Notes: generated by a model not told the origin, from the letters alone. Counted from the stretch's first letter, positions 11,545 through 23,195 are shown. The stretch is 64,000 bases of DNA from Sipunculus nudus (GCA_026874595.1 CM049320.1:13019488-13083487); one strand, 5' to 3'. Numbers and translations: made by a program.

Positions 11545-14060
11545 TAGTGTCCTCAGGAGATAATCATACACATTTGCACTTGGCCGCACAAAACTCAGCA
11601 GACAGCACATCCCTACATCTTGTGGTCTGGATGTTCCTTACGCCACTATCTAGAAATTCTTTTGTTTGGCCTTAAGTAGTTTATCGACTGTGATGTTCTG
11701 TGATGAATACCATTGGCTGAACACCCTCCGCTCCCGAGGCAGCGGAAATCTTGCGCTTCTAAAGAAGCTAATGATTTTCCGCTGCCTGCTTTGACCGTTT
11801 ATGATGCACTTAAACACCAGATGGTGCACAAGGGCCTGTCTGCTGAAAAAAAAACTGCTGATGTGACAAACAGTCAACCAAATGCAAGTCAACAAACACT
11901 CGAAAGGCATCAGGCTTCGCCCAGAAACCACGTGTGGGGCCATTCTCTCTAAGCTAGTGGCCTGTCCAAACGGTCGCCACGCCGATGAGCTGTCTCTCTA
12001 AACGAAATGAACAACATTGTCTTCGTGTATTCCACGCTAGGCTGGTAAACCGTTTTGTCTTCCAGCACAGGGTCACATCTGATTGGACCAAAATACAGTG
12101 CTCCCCTCTGGTGTAGAAATTCTGGATACAAGGTCAAAACAAAAGCGCTTACGATATAGGTAGTAGGCCTATAGTTAAAGCGCTGTGTAAAGAGCGTACC
12201 TACATCCGAGCGGCATGGTCAGTAATTGCTCCTCAAGAAAACAGACGTTGTAGGCTACCAAGTCGGTGGGTGCATAGAACATGCCCAGTAAAATTATACT
12301 CTGTGTAAATATATATTTATCAATGCTAAGCCGTTATAAATCAATTGTGGCCGTTTTTAACCAGACAAGGCAAGATTTATGAGGACAAAATACTTTGAAA
12401 AAACACGGTCCAGTAAACCTGGGAATAAACATGGCGTTTTCCTTTAACCTGTTGTATCATGTGTGGTACAGATGAACTTTAACAAACCATGAAAAATATA
12501 TTCACCAACGGGATTATGCATTTGACCGCATGCTGTAAAAGAAAAGCCCCTCCCCCGGGGAATGGTAAGAATGCAATGAAAATTTCGTAGTGCGTCATTT
12601 TACTGTATCAATAGGAGGAGACTCCCTTGCTGGAGTTAACATGCGTATGGAGTCGCGGAGAGACTGGGCTTGTGTTGCTTGGTTCCCTTTCTACTTATTT
12701 ATAAACGTATCTGAATATGTATCTAAACGTACCTCCTCCTAAAGAAACTACCGGGGTGCTTGTTATACAGATAATATAGTGGTAAAATACTGACAAGAAT
12801 CTTGTTTAACATCTCAGTTGTAACGTGATTGATTGTGTTAATAGTCATTTTCCCATGCTCTTATCTATATATCTGAATGCAAAATAGCATGCTTATATAT
12901 TATTATGTTAAACACCACAGCATATATGTGTGTAACGAATACTTGAACCTTTATATCATGTACACATTTATCTTATTTTTTTATGTTGCAGTTGGGCTGC
13001 GTGTCACTAGGCTTACAGAGATTCTTCTGGGAAGTTACCACATTGGGTAGGTTTCTGAATCTGGACAAATATTCTTGCTATATGTGATGCTAATTTTGTA
13101 TGGATTTTAATTGTTAAAATTGGAATATTAATGGCTGAGATAATGGGGAACCACCAGATTCAAGAAGTTGTGTATACAAAATTATCCGGAGAACCTTAAC
13201 CACACATACACATATATATATGTATATATATAAATATACATGTTATCCTTGAAATGTTGCATGTATTTAAAACTTTAGAGATATTTTATGATTAAGCAAA
13301 CATTAATCCTTCTAGTAACACTATGATATCATCAGAGTCTTGAAATTATGACATCATCACAATTGAATAAATAGGCAATTTATTTTCCAGAATATTTTCA
13401 AAAATTCAGAGCTTATTTTTGGATTACTCTTTAATTTTGTATGCTCAACAATCCGTTTGAATAAATGTTACATAATATTAAGTGTTCCTTACCCTCAAGA
13501 TTGCATACATACATGAGATCTTCTGAAATTTGGTCAAACCACTGATTTTGCAAGTCAGCAGATATGGGTGCCAGGAGAGTTCCTTGGTACTGCGAGGGGT
13601 TTACGATTCTTGGACATGAGAGATGCCAACATTTTCTAGTTTGATTTATATTCAATATTACTCTTTGTCCCAATCAGTTTTACGGAAGAACTTTTTCAGT
13701 TGACCTTAAGTCATTTGGCAATAAGAGTATATTAATAAGAATTAACTTTAATGTATATATCATAATTTTGCAAGTTTAATGGCCAGACTGAAACTTTCAA
13801 AAATACCTATGCGACGATTTTAGATTGGTACTTAAAATTGACATTTGATCATTAATTTGAGTACATATATATATATATATCCTAACAAACATGCATATTT
13901 AGAACAAAATTAGGAAATACTTTTTAAAAATGTGGCGACAATTTCTGTCGGGGATGCGGGGGGGGGGGGATAGGGTGACTCATCCCAGACGTAAATCTAT
14001 CACAGAGTAACATGTATTACAGAGTAACATGCTGAGTGCCTAACAGTACTTACTGCTGTG
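11545..14060 (+). repeat. Segmental duplication, copy B
   Basis: Direct counterpart of 620-2415. It differs by an inserted ~480-bp repeat (11718-12197) and by about 200 bp of extra sequence at 13770-13985 that includes a poly-G run. Homology runs to within about 30 bp of the acceptor at 14090, so this copy forms the 5' flank (promoter or first intron) of the sulfotransferase gene. Confidence 0.85.
11718..12197 (+). mobile_element. Interspersed repeat inserted in duplication copy B
   Basis: This block is absent from the matching point of copy A: both copies share CCATTGGC, after which only copy B has the insert. Its reverse complement is present at 60017-60422. Matching landmarks are GCTCCCGAGGCAGCGGAAAT (11730) against the reverse of the 60422 end, and TAGTAGGCCTA and GCGCTGTGTAAAGAGC against 60020-60055. 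No coding frame was recognised. An empty site plus a second copy elsewhere make it a mobile repeat of unknown class. Confidence 0.75.
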
Positions 14061-14090
14061 AATATCAGTATGTACATTGTATGTTTTCCA

Positions 14091-14252
14091 GGTTTACCAG
14101 GCTTGACGAAGATGCCAGGTATAGCTCGGGCCCGCTCCATTGAGTTGGCGTTTGTGTGGATGACCGTACTGGTTGGGCTATGTATTATTTTATTTTCTGT
14201 CGGATTCAGCCTGAAACATGTGCTATATAGACAGAATGTCAAACTAGACGAG
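14091..14252 (+). CDS. Carbohydrate sulfotransferase, exon 1 (signal anchor)
   Basis: The exon is preceded by an acceptor-like TGTTTTCCAG ending at 14090 and followed by the donor GAG|GTAAAT at 14253. Translation most likely starts at ATG 14112, which has a purine at -3 and is the first in-frame ATG after the acceptor. It gives 47 residues ending in VKLDE. Arg6 and Arg8 precede a hydrophobic segment at about residues 12-34, as expected for a type II Golgi membrane protein with a cytosolic N-terminus. The exon ends on a codon boundary (phase 0). 14091-14111 would be 5' UTR, and upstream UTR exons were not located. Confidence 0.75.
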
Positions 14253-16260
14253 GTAAATAAATCAAGAAACGTACACCTCAGGAAACCTGCGAAATAAACC
14301 GACTCTTATCTGATAGTGCAGGGGCAGATCCAGGATATATATAGAAAAAGGAAGGGCCCAACATAGAAAGACTAATGAAAAAGGCTAAAAATGGTCCCCA
14401 ATTCCGGAAACGAGAGGCCAAGGCCGTAATAATTGGATTGAAACACTTACAACAAGGTGATGGCGGCTGAATAAGGGAGGGTCTCCATGTCCCCGGACAC
14501 CATGGACACTCCCCCTGTATCCGCTACTGTAACGTATAGCTTCTTGATAAGACTATGGCTCCTCTTACACGCCGCCGAATGATTATGTAATAAAACTTAT
14601 TATCACTATAACATTTGATAATACATGTATCATTATTACCGGCGATAATCCCATACTTTCACATAGGATATCCGGGTTTAAGTGTGCACGAAAAATGGCA
14701 TCCCCCCAAAAGGGCTTAAAAACTGGAAATAAACCTGTCAGGGTTTGATAAGTTCATTGGGAATCGACACGAAAGTTCTCCGAGGGCAGAGTCAAGGCGA
14801 GAATCTACTTGCAGGAAGAGTTTGTTTTTTTTTAAACATCCAAAATCTCAAATTATAATATTATTAACTCCGCCATCGTTGGCGAAGGTTTATGTGATAA
14901 CTGTATGTGTGTTTGTGTGCGTGCGTTTGTCAAAGCAGTGTCTCAGAAAGATCTCAAAGAATTTGGAGGGTGTTCCATGGATTATAGAAGAGCAGCTATA
15001 ATCCTCAGACGAAACGAACTATGCTATAGGAGGTTAAGAAAAAATAGCTAATGGTTGATTGAAATATCAGTTGCACAGAAAATAGCTTGTACAAGAAATC
15101 TATCACTTGATAAATGCTAGGATATTTACTTCAAGAAACCTCACATTTGTTAACATCCTTTTGTTGATGTCTTCAAGATTGTTTTTCCGTATTTGATTAT
15201 TTCATGACTGGTCTATTCTGTTTTTTTTTTTCAGATGGCCCTAATTACGCATCAACAAAGGCAAATCCGGGTAGCTGAAATGTGCAGCTTTAATAGAAGA
15301 CACGTACCCACCATGCCGCCAGAATATTTGTATTCAAAAATTTTAATCGACGAGAAAAGGAAATTACTCGTTTGTACTATTCCCAAGGTGGGGACAGGTT
15401 TCTGGAGAGAGCAGTTTTGGTTGATGCATTCTGGTACGTTCAAGGAAAAGAGACTGAATCAGTTTTCCGCGGAGACACAAGACTTTATAAGGAAACATTA
15501 TTTCAAAGTCATGTTTGTTCGACATCCTTTGAAACGACTGTGGTCTGCATATAACGATAGAATAGTAAGTCTGGTTCCAGCACATCGCAAGAAACATGGA
15601 AGGAAGATAATCCGGAAATACAGGAAAATGGCAGACAGCGTATCAATGCGCTGTGCTCATAATGTAACTTTTACAGAATTTGTGAAGTACGTCATCGATT
15701 CCGGCAGGTTGAAATTAGCTGACCCACACTGGGCACCTTATTATGATCTTTGCAGACCTTGTGATTTTAAGTACGATATCATCGGAAAGTTGGAAACGTT
15801 CAGTTCTGATATTAATTTGTTTTACAGTTTATCGATGAAGTCTAGGCGTCTAAATAAAAACGAGCTATTTCCAATCTCTGGTTTTATGTTCATAGAAAAT
15901 GCTACCTGCCGAAATCCTCTGAAGCGGCTGTCAAGTTTGCACCAAAACTGCACAAGACCAGAGGTTATTATGGCCTCAAGGTGGCGCTCTCTACTGCATA
16001 CTGGCTTTATCAATGCAACATCACTGAACTTCTATGCAGCACAAAATATCAGTCTGGATGAATGGGATAGCTTGTGTAGAAACCTTACTAGGAACTACCT
16101 CAATGGATTTGCTGATGGGGAAATGGCAATATTGAACCTTAAAAAAGAGAAAGACAATATAATTAGGGATGCATATAATAAGTTGCCCAAAGATCTTAAA
16201 AAAAGTCTCATAAAAATGTATGGGTTTGATATGGCTTTATATGATTATACAGAAATTTAA
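14112..16260 (+). CDS. Carbohydrate sulfotransferase (CHST / HNK-1ST type), whole coding span
   Basis: Joining 14112-14252 to 15235-16260 gives a 388-residue type II membrane protein, close to the usual 350-425 residues of CHST8-14 enzymes. It should transfer sulfate from PAPS to glycans in the Golgi lumen. The 5'-phosphosulfate loop PKVGTGFWRE lies at about residues 97-106. The 3'-phosphate loop FVRHPLKRLWSAYND is at about 141-155; it keeps the Arg and Ser, while the usual Asp after the Arg is His. HWAPYYDLCRPCDFKYDIIGKLET at about 212-235, described here only in outline, matches the family's HW..Y..LC.PC....D.IGK.E block. The C-terminus has a Y.FDMALYDY variant of the family ending. Six N-glycosylation sequons fit a luminal domain. 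The substrate (chondroitin, dermatan, HNK-1 or other) cannot be assigned. Confidence 0.92.
14319..14529 (+). mobile_element. Small MITE (CAGGGGCGGATCCAGGA family) in the sulfotransferase intron
   Basis: It begins CAGGGGCAGATCCAGGAT and ends in a reverse-complementary CCGCTACTG. Internal sequence (AAGACTAA, GGTCCCCA, GGTTTGAAAC-like) matches elements at 49692-49871 and 53200-53387. There is no coding capacity. The CAG...CTG ends suggest a hAT-type non-autonomous element, but no convincing 8-bp target duplication was seen. Confidence 0.65.
14530..15234 (+). other. Remainder of sulfotransferase intron
   Basis: The intron runs from the donor GTAAAT at 14253 to a strong acceptor at 15234, a pyrimidine run of about ten T followed by CAG. 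Past the MITE no exon or repeat was recognised. Confidence 0.7.
15235..16260 (+). CDS. Carbohydrate sulfotransferase, exon 2 (catalytic domain)
   Basis: A single large exon holds the whole catalytic domain and the stop codon TAA (16258-16260). It opens in phase 0 after TTTTTTTTTTCAG, so its first ATG is an internal Met in the joined protein. The exon contains 341 codons with no frameshift and carries the two PAPS-binding loops, the HW...LC.PC...IGK.E block and six NxS/T sequons (exon residues 143, 222, 238, 260, 271, 283). An intact frame this long in AT-rich DNA, with every family landmark in order, makes this the most secure coding feature here. An intron-poor catalytic domain is common for this family. 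Confidence 0.96.
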   Translation: MALITHQQRQIRVAEMCSFNRRHVPTMPPEYLYSKILIDEKRKLLVCTIPKVGTGFWREQFWLMHSGTFKEKRLNQFSAETQDFIRKHYFKVMFVRHPLKRLWSAYNDRIVSLVPAHRKKHGRKIIRKYRKMADSVSMRCAHNVTFTEFVKYVIDSGRLKLADPHWAPYYDLCRPCDFKYDIIGKLETFSSDINLFYSLSMKSRRLNKNELFPISGFMFIENATCRNPLKRLSSLHQNCTRPEVIMASRWRSLLHTGFINATSLNFYAAQNISLDEWDSLCRNLTRNYLNGFADGEMAILNLKKEKDNIIRDAYNKLPKDLKKSLIKMYGFDMALYDYTEI

Positions 16261-17690
16261 GCTCAGTACTTGGTTTCTCTAATTGATTCTCTGTTTCCCT
16301 CAAGTGCAGCTAGGTAAAATAATTATATATTTCATCACAATTATTTTTTAGATAAAATTATGAGACTGTCTTAAGCTATGATTGTTGTCAGGAATGCTAT
16401 ATTCCAGATATATAATATAAAATATACATTTTGTGAGTCATACTACGGATTTCAATTCTATTTTTGACTTTAAATACTTAGTGATGTATATGCATAGATC
16501 CACAACTGGGTTAAAGAAGATCATGATTTTTAAAAGATAAATCGGATGAATTTTTATTTTTATCACATTTATTAAAATCGATTTTATGATTTTAATACCG
16601 ATTCGAATGATATTCCAATTTAAATCATCTTTCAAACCAAATTTGAAGTTTAAAATGTATAATATGCAGACTTAAAAAAATAAATAATTATACTAAGAAT
16701 AAAATGCTGTTATGGGATAATTAAATCGATTAGATCCATATCATATTCTCATTTCTTTTTTTATAAGAAACTCTCTCATATGATCTCAAATATCCACCTG
16801 GTTTACAGAATTAATAAAATTTATTTTTTAATTGATTTATTTATGTCACATTCACAATGTTTTAGATGATTTTAAAAATAAGAAAAACATTCAATATTTA
16901 TTGTTCCATAAAATCAAAACTTAGGCGGGTATTATAATGTAATCTACAGGTATACACAAAATATTATCAATTTCTTGAAATAGTTTTTTTTTTAACAACT
17001 CGAGAGTTCATAACGGGTACGTGGATAAGTGATTTATACGTTGAGACTGTGGTACGAGCAACAATTAGCAACATGAAAGAGGGCCCGTGGTTCATCACGC
17101 ATCCCCCATATTTGGACAATGATATTTATATAAAAACAACACTTTGCAGAGAAATGACCTTGTTTTAATGTGTCCAAAATCAACTATACTCTAACAGTTC
17201 CACATGTGTCCCTGAATTTATGAGTTTAAATTAATCATAATGTTGGAAGATTTACAGTAAGAAGTCTCTCTTCACAAAATCATTTTGACAGATTTAAAAA
17301 GGCTGATTGAAATCAAATTAAAAAAAAAATTCAAACTTTTGTTTCAATCATGATTTGTAACCCTGATCAAAGGGTTTCTGCCCTGTTGAAAAAACTGCTG
17401 CTATGCATTTATTTATTAAATAAACTGAACTAGGTATCTAGCTCCGATGAGTTAAGAAAATGTGTCATATGTGAATGAAGCAATATAGCCTGCATAGTAT
17501 CCAAATTGACCATCCCATTTTAGTTACCTGGTTGAGAATATATTTGTAATGAAGTTTTACTTGATTTACAAATCAAATGTAAGAAGTCTTTTATTCGGGA
17601 AATCTACCCATGATGGACGTAAATGCACAATGTTAGGCTGATACTCCTAAGATATGTGTGGTGTTCACCAAAAACAGACCTAAAGATGTA
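16261..17690 (+). other. 3' UTR and intergenic DNA after the sulfotransferase
   Basis: AT-rich with no gene. AATAAA hexamers at 16813-16818 and 17419-17424 are candidate poly(A) signals, but which is used cannot be decided from sequence. No clear repeat was recognised. Confidence 0.4.
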
Positions 17691-18970
17691 TGTCAGATGA
17701 AATTGATTGCGTGTGGCGCCACCAGTCTTTTACACAAGATACATCATTCAAAGATATATGGAGATGCAAAGTTTTAGTTGGATACATCGAACCTCCTGTG
17801 ATTAAAGAGTATTCATGTATTATACAAAAACGGAACGGAAGGAGGCGCCACCTGTCTGGTCTACGACAAAGCTAACCAAGACAAACATTCAAAATTTCAG
17901 TCTGATAGAACCACTCCTGAGATATTTGCAATATTCGCGAAAAACAGATTTATGGATTTGCGCTACGTGAAATCCATTGAAGGTCGCGCCACCAGGCATG
18001 TGTACAAGATGGAGGTATCCAATATTTATGGACATACTGTGGTTGCCTTTTTGTTCGCGAGGGTTTTAATTTCGCGATATTCGCGAATGGGAAATAATCG
18101 CGAAAATGAAACCCTCGGGAATAATTGGCCAATGGATTACGTCCTTCTTATTTAATGTAGCCAATATTTGTATGGGAATAGATTAGAACAATGAAAATTG
18201 TTATAATAAGGTATGCAGGTATAGGGAAAACGTTCCCCTTAATTTGAACTTAACTACCTGTGCTTTGTGTTCGGGCCCATCGTTATATGAGAAAAATATC
18301 ACAAACTCATGACTTATTCTCATTTTATAACACACATAGGTATGGCTTTACCAAATATTTGGGTTCTGGTGAGATCGCGAAAATGAAACCCTCGCGAAAC
18401 ATTAAAAATTGAAAAATCGCGAAATTTCAGCCTCGCGAATATGAAGCCAACCACAGTACCCCTTCAGGCCGATACGGCAAACCACTCCAGAGAAAGGGGT
18501 ATCAATTTATTTTACAAAACGGGAAGGTATATGGCTTCACTTTTCATGAACACAGGAAAGCTATCCAAGATGGATGGACATGTCAAATCTTAGACCAATA
18601 CATCGAACTACTCCTTAGAAATAAGTGGTTTTTAACAAAAGCAAACGAACGGATGGACGTCATCTGAAAACAATTGCAGATGGCACCACCAGTCTTGAGT
18701 ATGAGATGGAGGCATCCAAGACCTATGGACATACACAAATTCAGCCATTTACATTTTAGCCCTCCTGGGCTATTATCACTAAAAAAACGCACTGATGGAC
18801 ACCTCTCGAAAAGGATTGAAGGATCGGCGCCACCAAACTTTCTCAGCCTCGAGTTCACTTGTGACCCGATAACTACGCCGGGTTTCAGAAAGATCGGTCC
18901 AGGGATCTCAGAGTTCTCTGGACACGAACGCGGCGGCGGCGGAACTCGGCTGAAAAAATAGTATCCGAAA
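17690..18970. repeat. Repeat block with GGCGCC palindromes
   Basis: Diverged units recur with GGTGGCGCCACC or close variants at about 17711, 17842, 17988, 18683 and 18824. They are usually followed by 'CAGTCTT', 'ATGAGATGGAGGCATCCAAGACC' and 'TATGGACATAC'. The same family appears in the opposite orientation at 47.99-48.93 kb. A 420-bp MITE splits one unit. No coding frame was recognised. Confidence 0.75.
18037..18456. mobile_element. 420-bp MITE with CGCGA-rich terminal inverted repeats
   Basis: The left end CTGTGGTTGCCTTTTTGTTC is the imperfect reverse complement of the right end GAAGCCAACCACAG, and both arms carry several TTCGCGA/TCGCGAA motifs. TA flanks both ends (18035-18036 and 18457-18458), consistent with a 2-bp target duplication of the Tc1/mariner/pogo kind. 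There is no coding capacity. It sits inside a unit of the GGCGCC repeat block, so it is younger than that block. Confidence 0.85.
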
Positions 18971-20917
18971 AACTTTGTTTTGGCGTATACAATAAAAACT
19001 ACAATAAATACAATGTACTACGTATGCCGGCCACAGGCATAGTCACCTGGTGGCCATTTTACAAATTAATAAGGGCTGTTTATGCTGCCATCTGTGGGAA
19101 AATGTTTAACTGTTTTCTCACAGTAGGGGTCCCCCCCCCCCCCCGGGAATTACGTTAAGTTGTAGGACAAGGTAGCAAAATTTACAAAAATATCTTCCTC
19201 TAATATTAATCCAAAAGTGTTATTAAATACATATAAAACCCATGAATTATACGCCACTTTAAATCTGTGACAGTATTCATTCTGAATAAAAAAAAGTGTT
19301 ATTAAATTCATATTAAACCCATGAATTATACGTCATTTTAAACCTGTGACAGTATTCATTCTGAATAAAAAAAACACCACTTCTGAATAGTTCAAAATAT
19401 GTATACCATTAGAATGAACACTTAAACTAATGTATCCTTTATGGGGTTAATTATGAATTGAAAAAAAAATAATAATTTGGATTGATTTAAGATATAGATT
19501 TTTACCGACTGTGTTACCCATAGACCATGATGCACTTGTATTACTCCAGTGAATATAACATCGTCTGCTGACGATAATTGATTCATACATGGGCCTTGTT
19601 TTAGTGTGTGTGTGTGGAGGGGGGGGTGATCCAGGGGGACATTTACCGCTCACTTTATTAGGAGTGGGGGACAGATAAATACATGCATTTTAAAATACAT
19701 CGATATCAAGATATTTCTGTAATCCCGTTTATAGTTTTCTCATATTTTTCTTAGTATTCTTTCAGTTATGTGTCTATAATCATTACTAATATTTTATGAA
19801 AAAAAAAAAATTTTTCAGCTAGCATGATCACTATGAAGTTAATGAAGAGCTTTTGGAGTTTGAGAGCGGGTAGATAAATGGAAGTGGCAATTTGCCCCTA
19901 GGATAGTGATGCAGTCGAGTCCACAATGTACTTCCGAGTCCGACACCATCTTATTTAAGTCCGAATTATTTTGAACCCGAGTCCAGTCCGATTTCAATAC
20001 AAATATCTTAAAAAAAGTATAAAATATATATTCAGCTTATCTGATTTGTTCATTTCTTAAATTCGTTTTTGAACAGGAAGAATCGGCACAAATGTAAGGA
20101 AACAATGCATAATATAAGTTGTTATTGTTATTAAAATAAGGGGATTTAAAGTTAAATAATGAAAACTAAGGTTTTGAAAAATGAGCAAAAATAATTTGCA
20201 TGATCACATGACCCCTTTACATTTTAATTAATTAATCATTTACAAAAAACAGGTGGACAGCAGGTGGTGAAACAGACTATAGTATAGCTGTCACAATTTG
20301 GGCCTGGCGAACGTACGGACGGAAGGACGACGCGGACCAAGACCCATCGCTATAACTCAGATGTCTTTTAGAGTCAGCTAACTAGTGCGTACGTCATATT
20401 TTGTCACGCATATACTATGCATGCTTTGTGCACTTTTTTTGCGATTGTGCGTGAAGCATATCAGATCAACTGTATAAATGATAATCCGGTAAAAAATATT
20501 TGTTCCACAGAATCCAAGAAATAATTAATGGGAAAATGTACATAAAAAATATGCAACAAGTGTAATCGCTTCAAATGAACACTCTTCAAAATATATATGT
20601 TATATATATATCCGAAATTAATATGTATTAAGAGTGACACATATTATTTGTATAAATAATATCTCAAGCGATGTAAGGTCACCACGACATTGATTTTTTA
20701 ACAATTAAATACGCATACATGTGTGTATCGATCTGAGACGGTGAGGGTAAGGGTAAGTGAGTTTTTGTGTGTGTGAGAAAAATAAATAATGCAGTCCGGT
20801 TGATGTGTATTTCTCTCAGGCAAATGTTACTTTTTCATTTATTGAATATATAGTTTTTTTAAATAACATGTTAACTACTTATATAACAGTAAAGGAGTTT
20901 ATATGAGACTTAGACTC

Positions 20918-20920
<3 letters not shown>
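18971..20920. other. Intergenic, short duplications only
   Basis: No gene is supported. It holds a C-run near 19132, a 79-bp duplication (annotated separately), and near 20310-20380 a fragment of the 'ACGGACGGAAGGACGAC...CATCGCTATAACTC' repeat, also seen at 547-580. Confidence 0.4.
19213..19372 (+). repeat. Tandem duplication, 79-bp unit, 2 copies
   Basis: AAGTGTTATTAAAT(A/T)C at 19215 recurs at 19294. The rest of the unit (CCCATGAATTATACG, TGTGACAGTATTCATTCTGA) is almost identical in both copies. Each copy ends in an A-run, which may have promoted the duplication. Confidence 0.9.
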
Positions 20921-20972
<52 letters not shown>

Positions 20973-20980
20973 GTATGCAT
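20921..20980. repeat. (AT)n then (GTAT)n microsatellite
   Basis: A long AT dinucleotide run followed by four ATGT/GTAT tetranucleotides. Confidence 0.9.
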
Positions 20981-21016
20981 GAGCCTTAAATTTCCGACTG
21001 GTAGTTATTTAGAACA

Positions 21017-21434
21017 CAACGGCAGCTGTTGCTCAGGGGTAGAGCGCAGGACTTTAAGCCGAGAAATCGTGAGTTCGAACCTCAGCCGAGGCGGTGAGAT
21101 TTACACGGTCGGTCCCCACCCAGGGTGAGCGCTCCGCAGGCTTAATGAGAAGGCCGTGCCCAAAGTCCGTGTTTCACTTAAAAACGAGTATGCCTTTTCG
21201 GGGCTGCCCGGTGGTATGACCCAGCAATATGGACGATTACACACCAAGGGCCCGCAGGTGCAGTAGTCAACGGGCCTTGTATAACGCAAGGATATAAAAT
21301 GAGAGGAAGCGTGTGATACTGCCCTGTCACGTAGTCCATAACTTGAATGGAATTCTGCAGATGTACATATGTGTAGTTAAATAATCATAAACTTTGGAGG
21401 CGGTTACCTCCGAGTCCACCAAAGAAATAAAAAA
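21017..21434 (+). mobile_element. tRNA-derived SINE, intact copy with target-site duplication
   Basis: The head at 21024-21095 is tRNA-like. It has an A-box-like TTGCTCAGGGGTAGAGCGC and a B-box-like GAGTTCGAACCTC, as in an internal RNA polymerase III promoter. About 340 bp of SINE body follow, and the 3' end is an AAATAAAAAA tail. The 12-bp direct repeat TTATTTAGAACA flanks the element exactly (21005-21016 and 21435-21446), which is a target-site duplication from LINE-type retrotransposition. Older, inverted relatives lie at 23196-23345 and 42335-42480. Confidence 0.92.
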
Positions 21435-23195
21435 TTATTTAGAACAATTAAAACTTTACTACAGTGGGCCCTACTACCAAATGTGCGACATTGGGTGCCG
21501 GCTCGGAAGTTTAACAGAGTTCATGCGGTTCCTGATATTGTAAGGGCATTATTAAATATTATAATATATTCTATATCTATTGAATTAAAACAACTGCATA
21601 AAATCACCGATAACGGTGATTATATTCCTGACTCATTTAACAAAAATCCATGCATGCTCATCCGAATTGTTCATATATTTGTGAACAGCACGTGATGATC
21701 AGGTTAATAGTCAGGTGGGGTTTGCGGGAACGCACGGTAATTGTTTGTTTACATTGATTCACCATCCGTCACATGACTAGCGACAGCTTGTCACCCCAAA
21801 CGTCGATTTTAGATATACTGAAGACGATGGGGTGACAGTACAAGCTATTGGGTTCGCATCAATTCTAGTACGTGCAGATGTGCACGCCATTTCTGACACT
21901 AATTTTTCATTTTCATCTACTTCTCGAGCTGTCATTTTCCTGAGTTAAGACAAAAAGTGACGTTATTCTGTTGGCGAAAATAATAATTATTACATCCACG
22001 GTTGACTTACGTGTATTCGTGCAGCAGTTTTTAATACCGAGGCTAGTTTTACTCGAAAAACTCGTCTCCACGTCTGTCAGCGGGAGAACCATAACTTCCG
22101 GTAGGGGATTCCCAAACGGCTATGTGTAAAACTCGGAAGTCGGAAGCAAGGATTTTTTAAAATAAAGCAATGATCGAAGCATAATTTAAATGCTACTAGT
22201 ACTACATCAATGGAAATTACCATTTTATGTTTATTGATAGAATAAGGTTTTTTCTTTCATAATGCAAAAATCAAAGTTATCCATCCGAAGTTATAGACTA
22301 TTTTTTTCTCGGAAATGCCCGATTATGGTCCAGATGTGTAAAACTCGGAAGCCAGTATTGGCTAATGCACTAGTCATCATATCGTCAGCAAACGTGTCAA
22401 GCATTTTCAATTATTTCAATATGACATATATTTCATAAACTCAATCTGTTTTTTAACATTCATGATGCTGTTTTTTTATAATATATTATATTGATATTTT
22501 ATTTCATTTGTAAAACAAGATTATATTAACTCATCACTATTTTACACTGTTACGTATTTTATGTTGGGGGAAAGTTCAGTAAATGTTAAAAAATAAATTG
22601 TTACAAAGCAAATTTTACAGATATAACACATTCTTTTTAAATAAGAACCTGGTACCAGCAACTATTTTTTTCAGAGAGAAGGATGTCCGAAAGCGCACGG
22701 TACTACTGTATCGAGAATTCCGACTACAGTCCGGTTAATTTTGTTTTCTGAGGATAAAAATATAAGAATCAAATAAAAATAGCCAGTATACACGGAATAT
22801 TCAGATAAAGATTTTTATAAGGATCAATATATATTAAATTTTCATATTTGTTCAACGTATGGGAAATATATTACTGTTTTTATTTTGAATGACATCGTAA
22901 TTTATTACTATTTTTGATGCCGTATTAGGGTTTATTATAACATATTTATTATTCAGTGGTGCATCCATAGAGGGCGCAAGCCCGTTCAGACGTAATATCT
23001 CTCATTTTACCGAGTTATTTTCCAATTATTTCGTAATTAATTTTCCTTTCTTTTTCAGATTACTTTTTTTATTCCCCATGCAGCAATTTCATTATTATAT
23101 TTTTTACTTTCCAATTCATAAGTTTGTGATTTACTCCACTATGAGAGCATCCAAATATAAACTAGTATATTGAGGAATCTCCCCCCCCCCCCCCC

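Noticed and set aside
13431-13673. 80-codon minus-strand open frame with a protein-like look
   Set aside because: It lies in duplication copy B. The same strand of copy A is broken by stops and the amino-acid sequence is not preserved, so there is no sign of coding constraint.
21024-21095. Functional tRNA gene
   Set aside because: The Pol III boxes are present, but the sequence continues into a SINE body with flanking target duplications and A-rich tail, so it is a SINE head.
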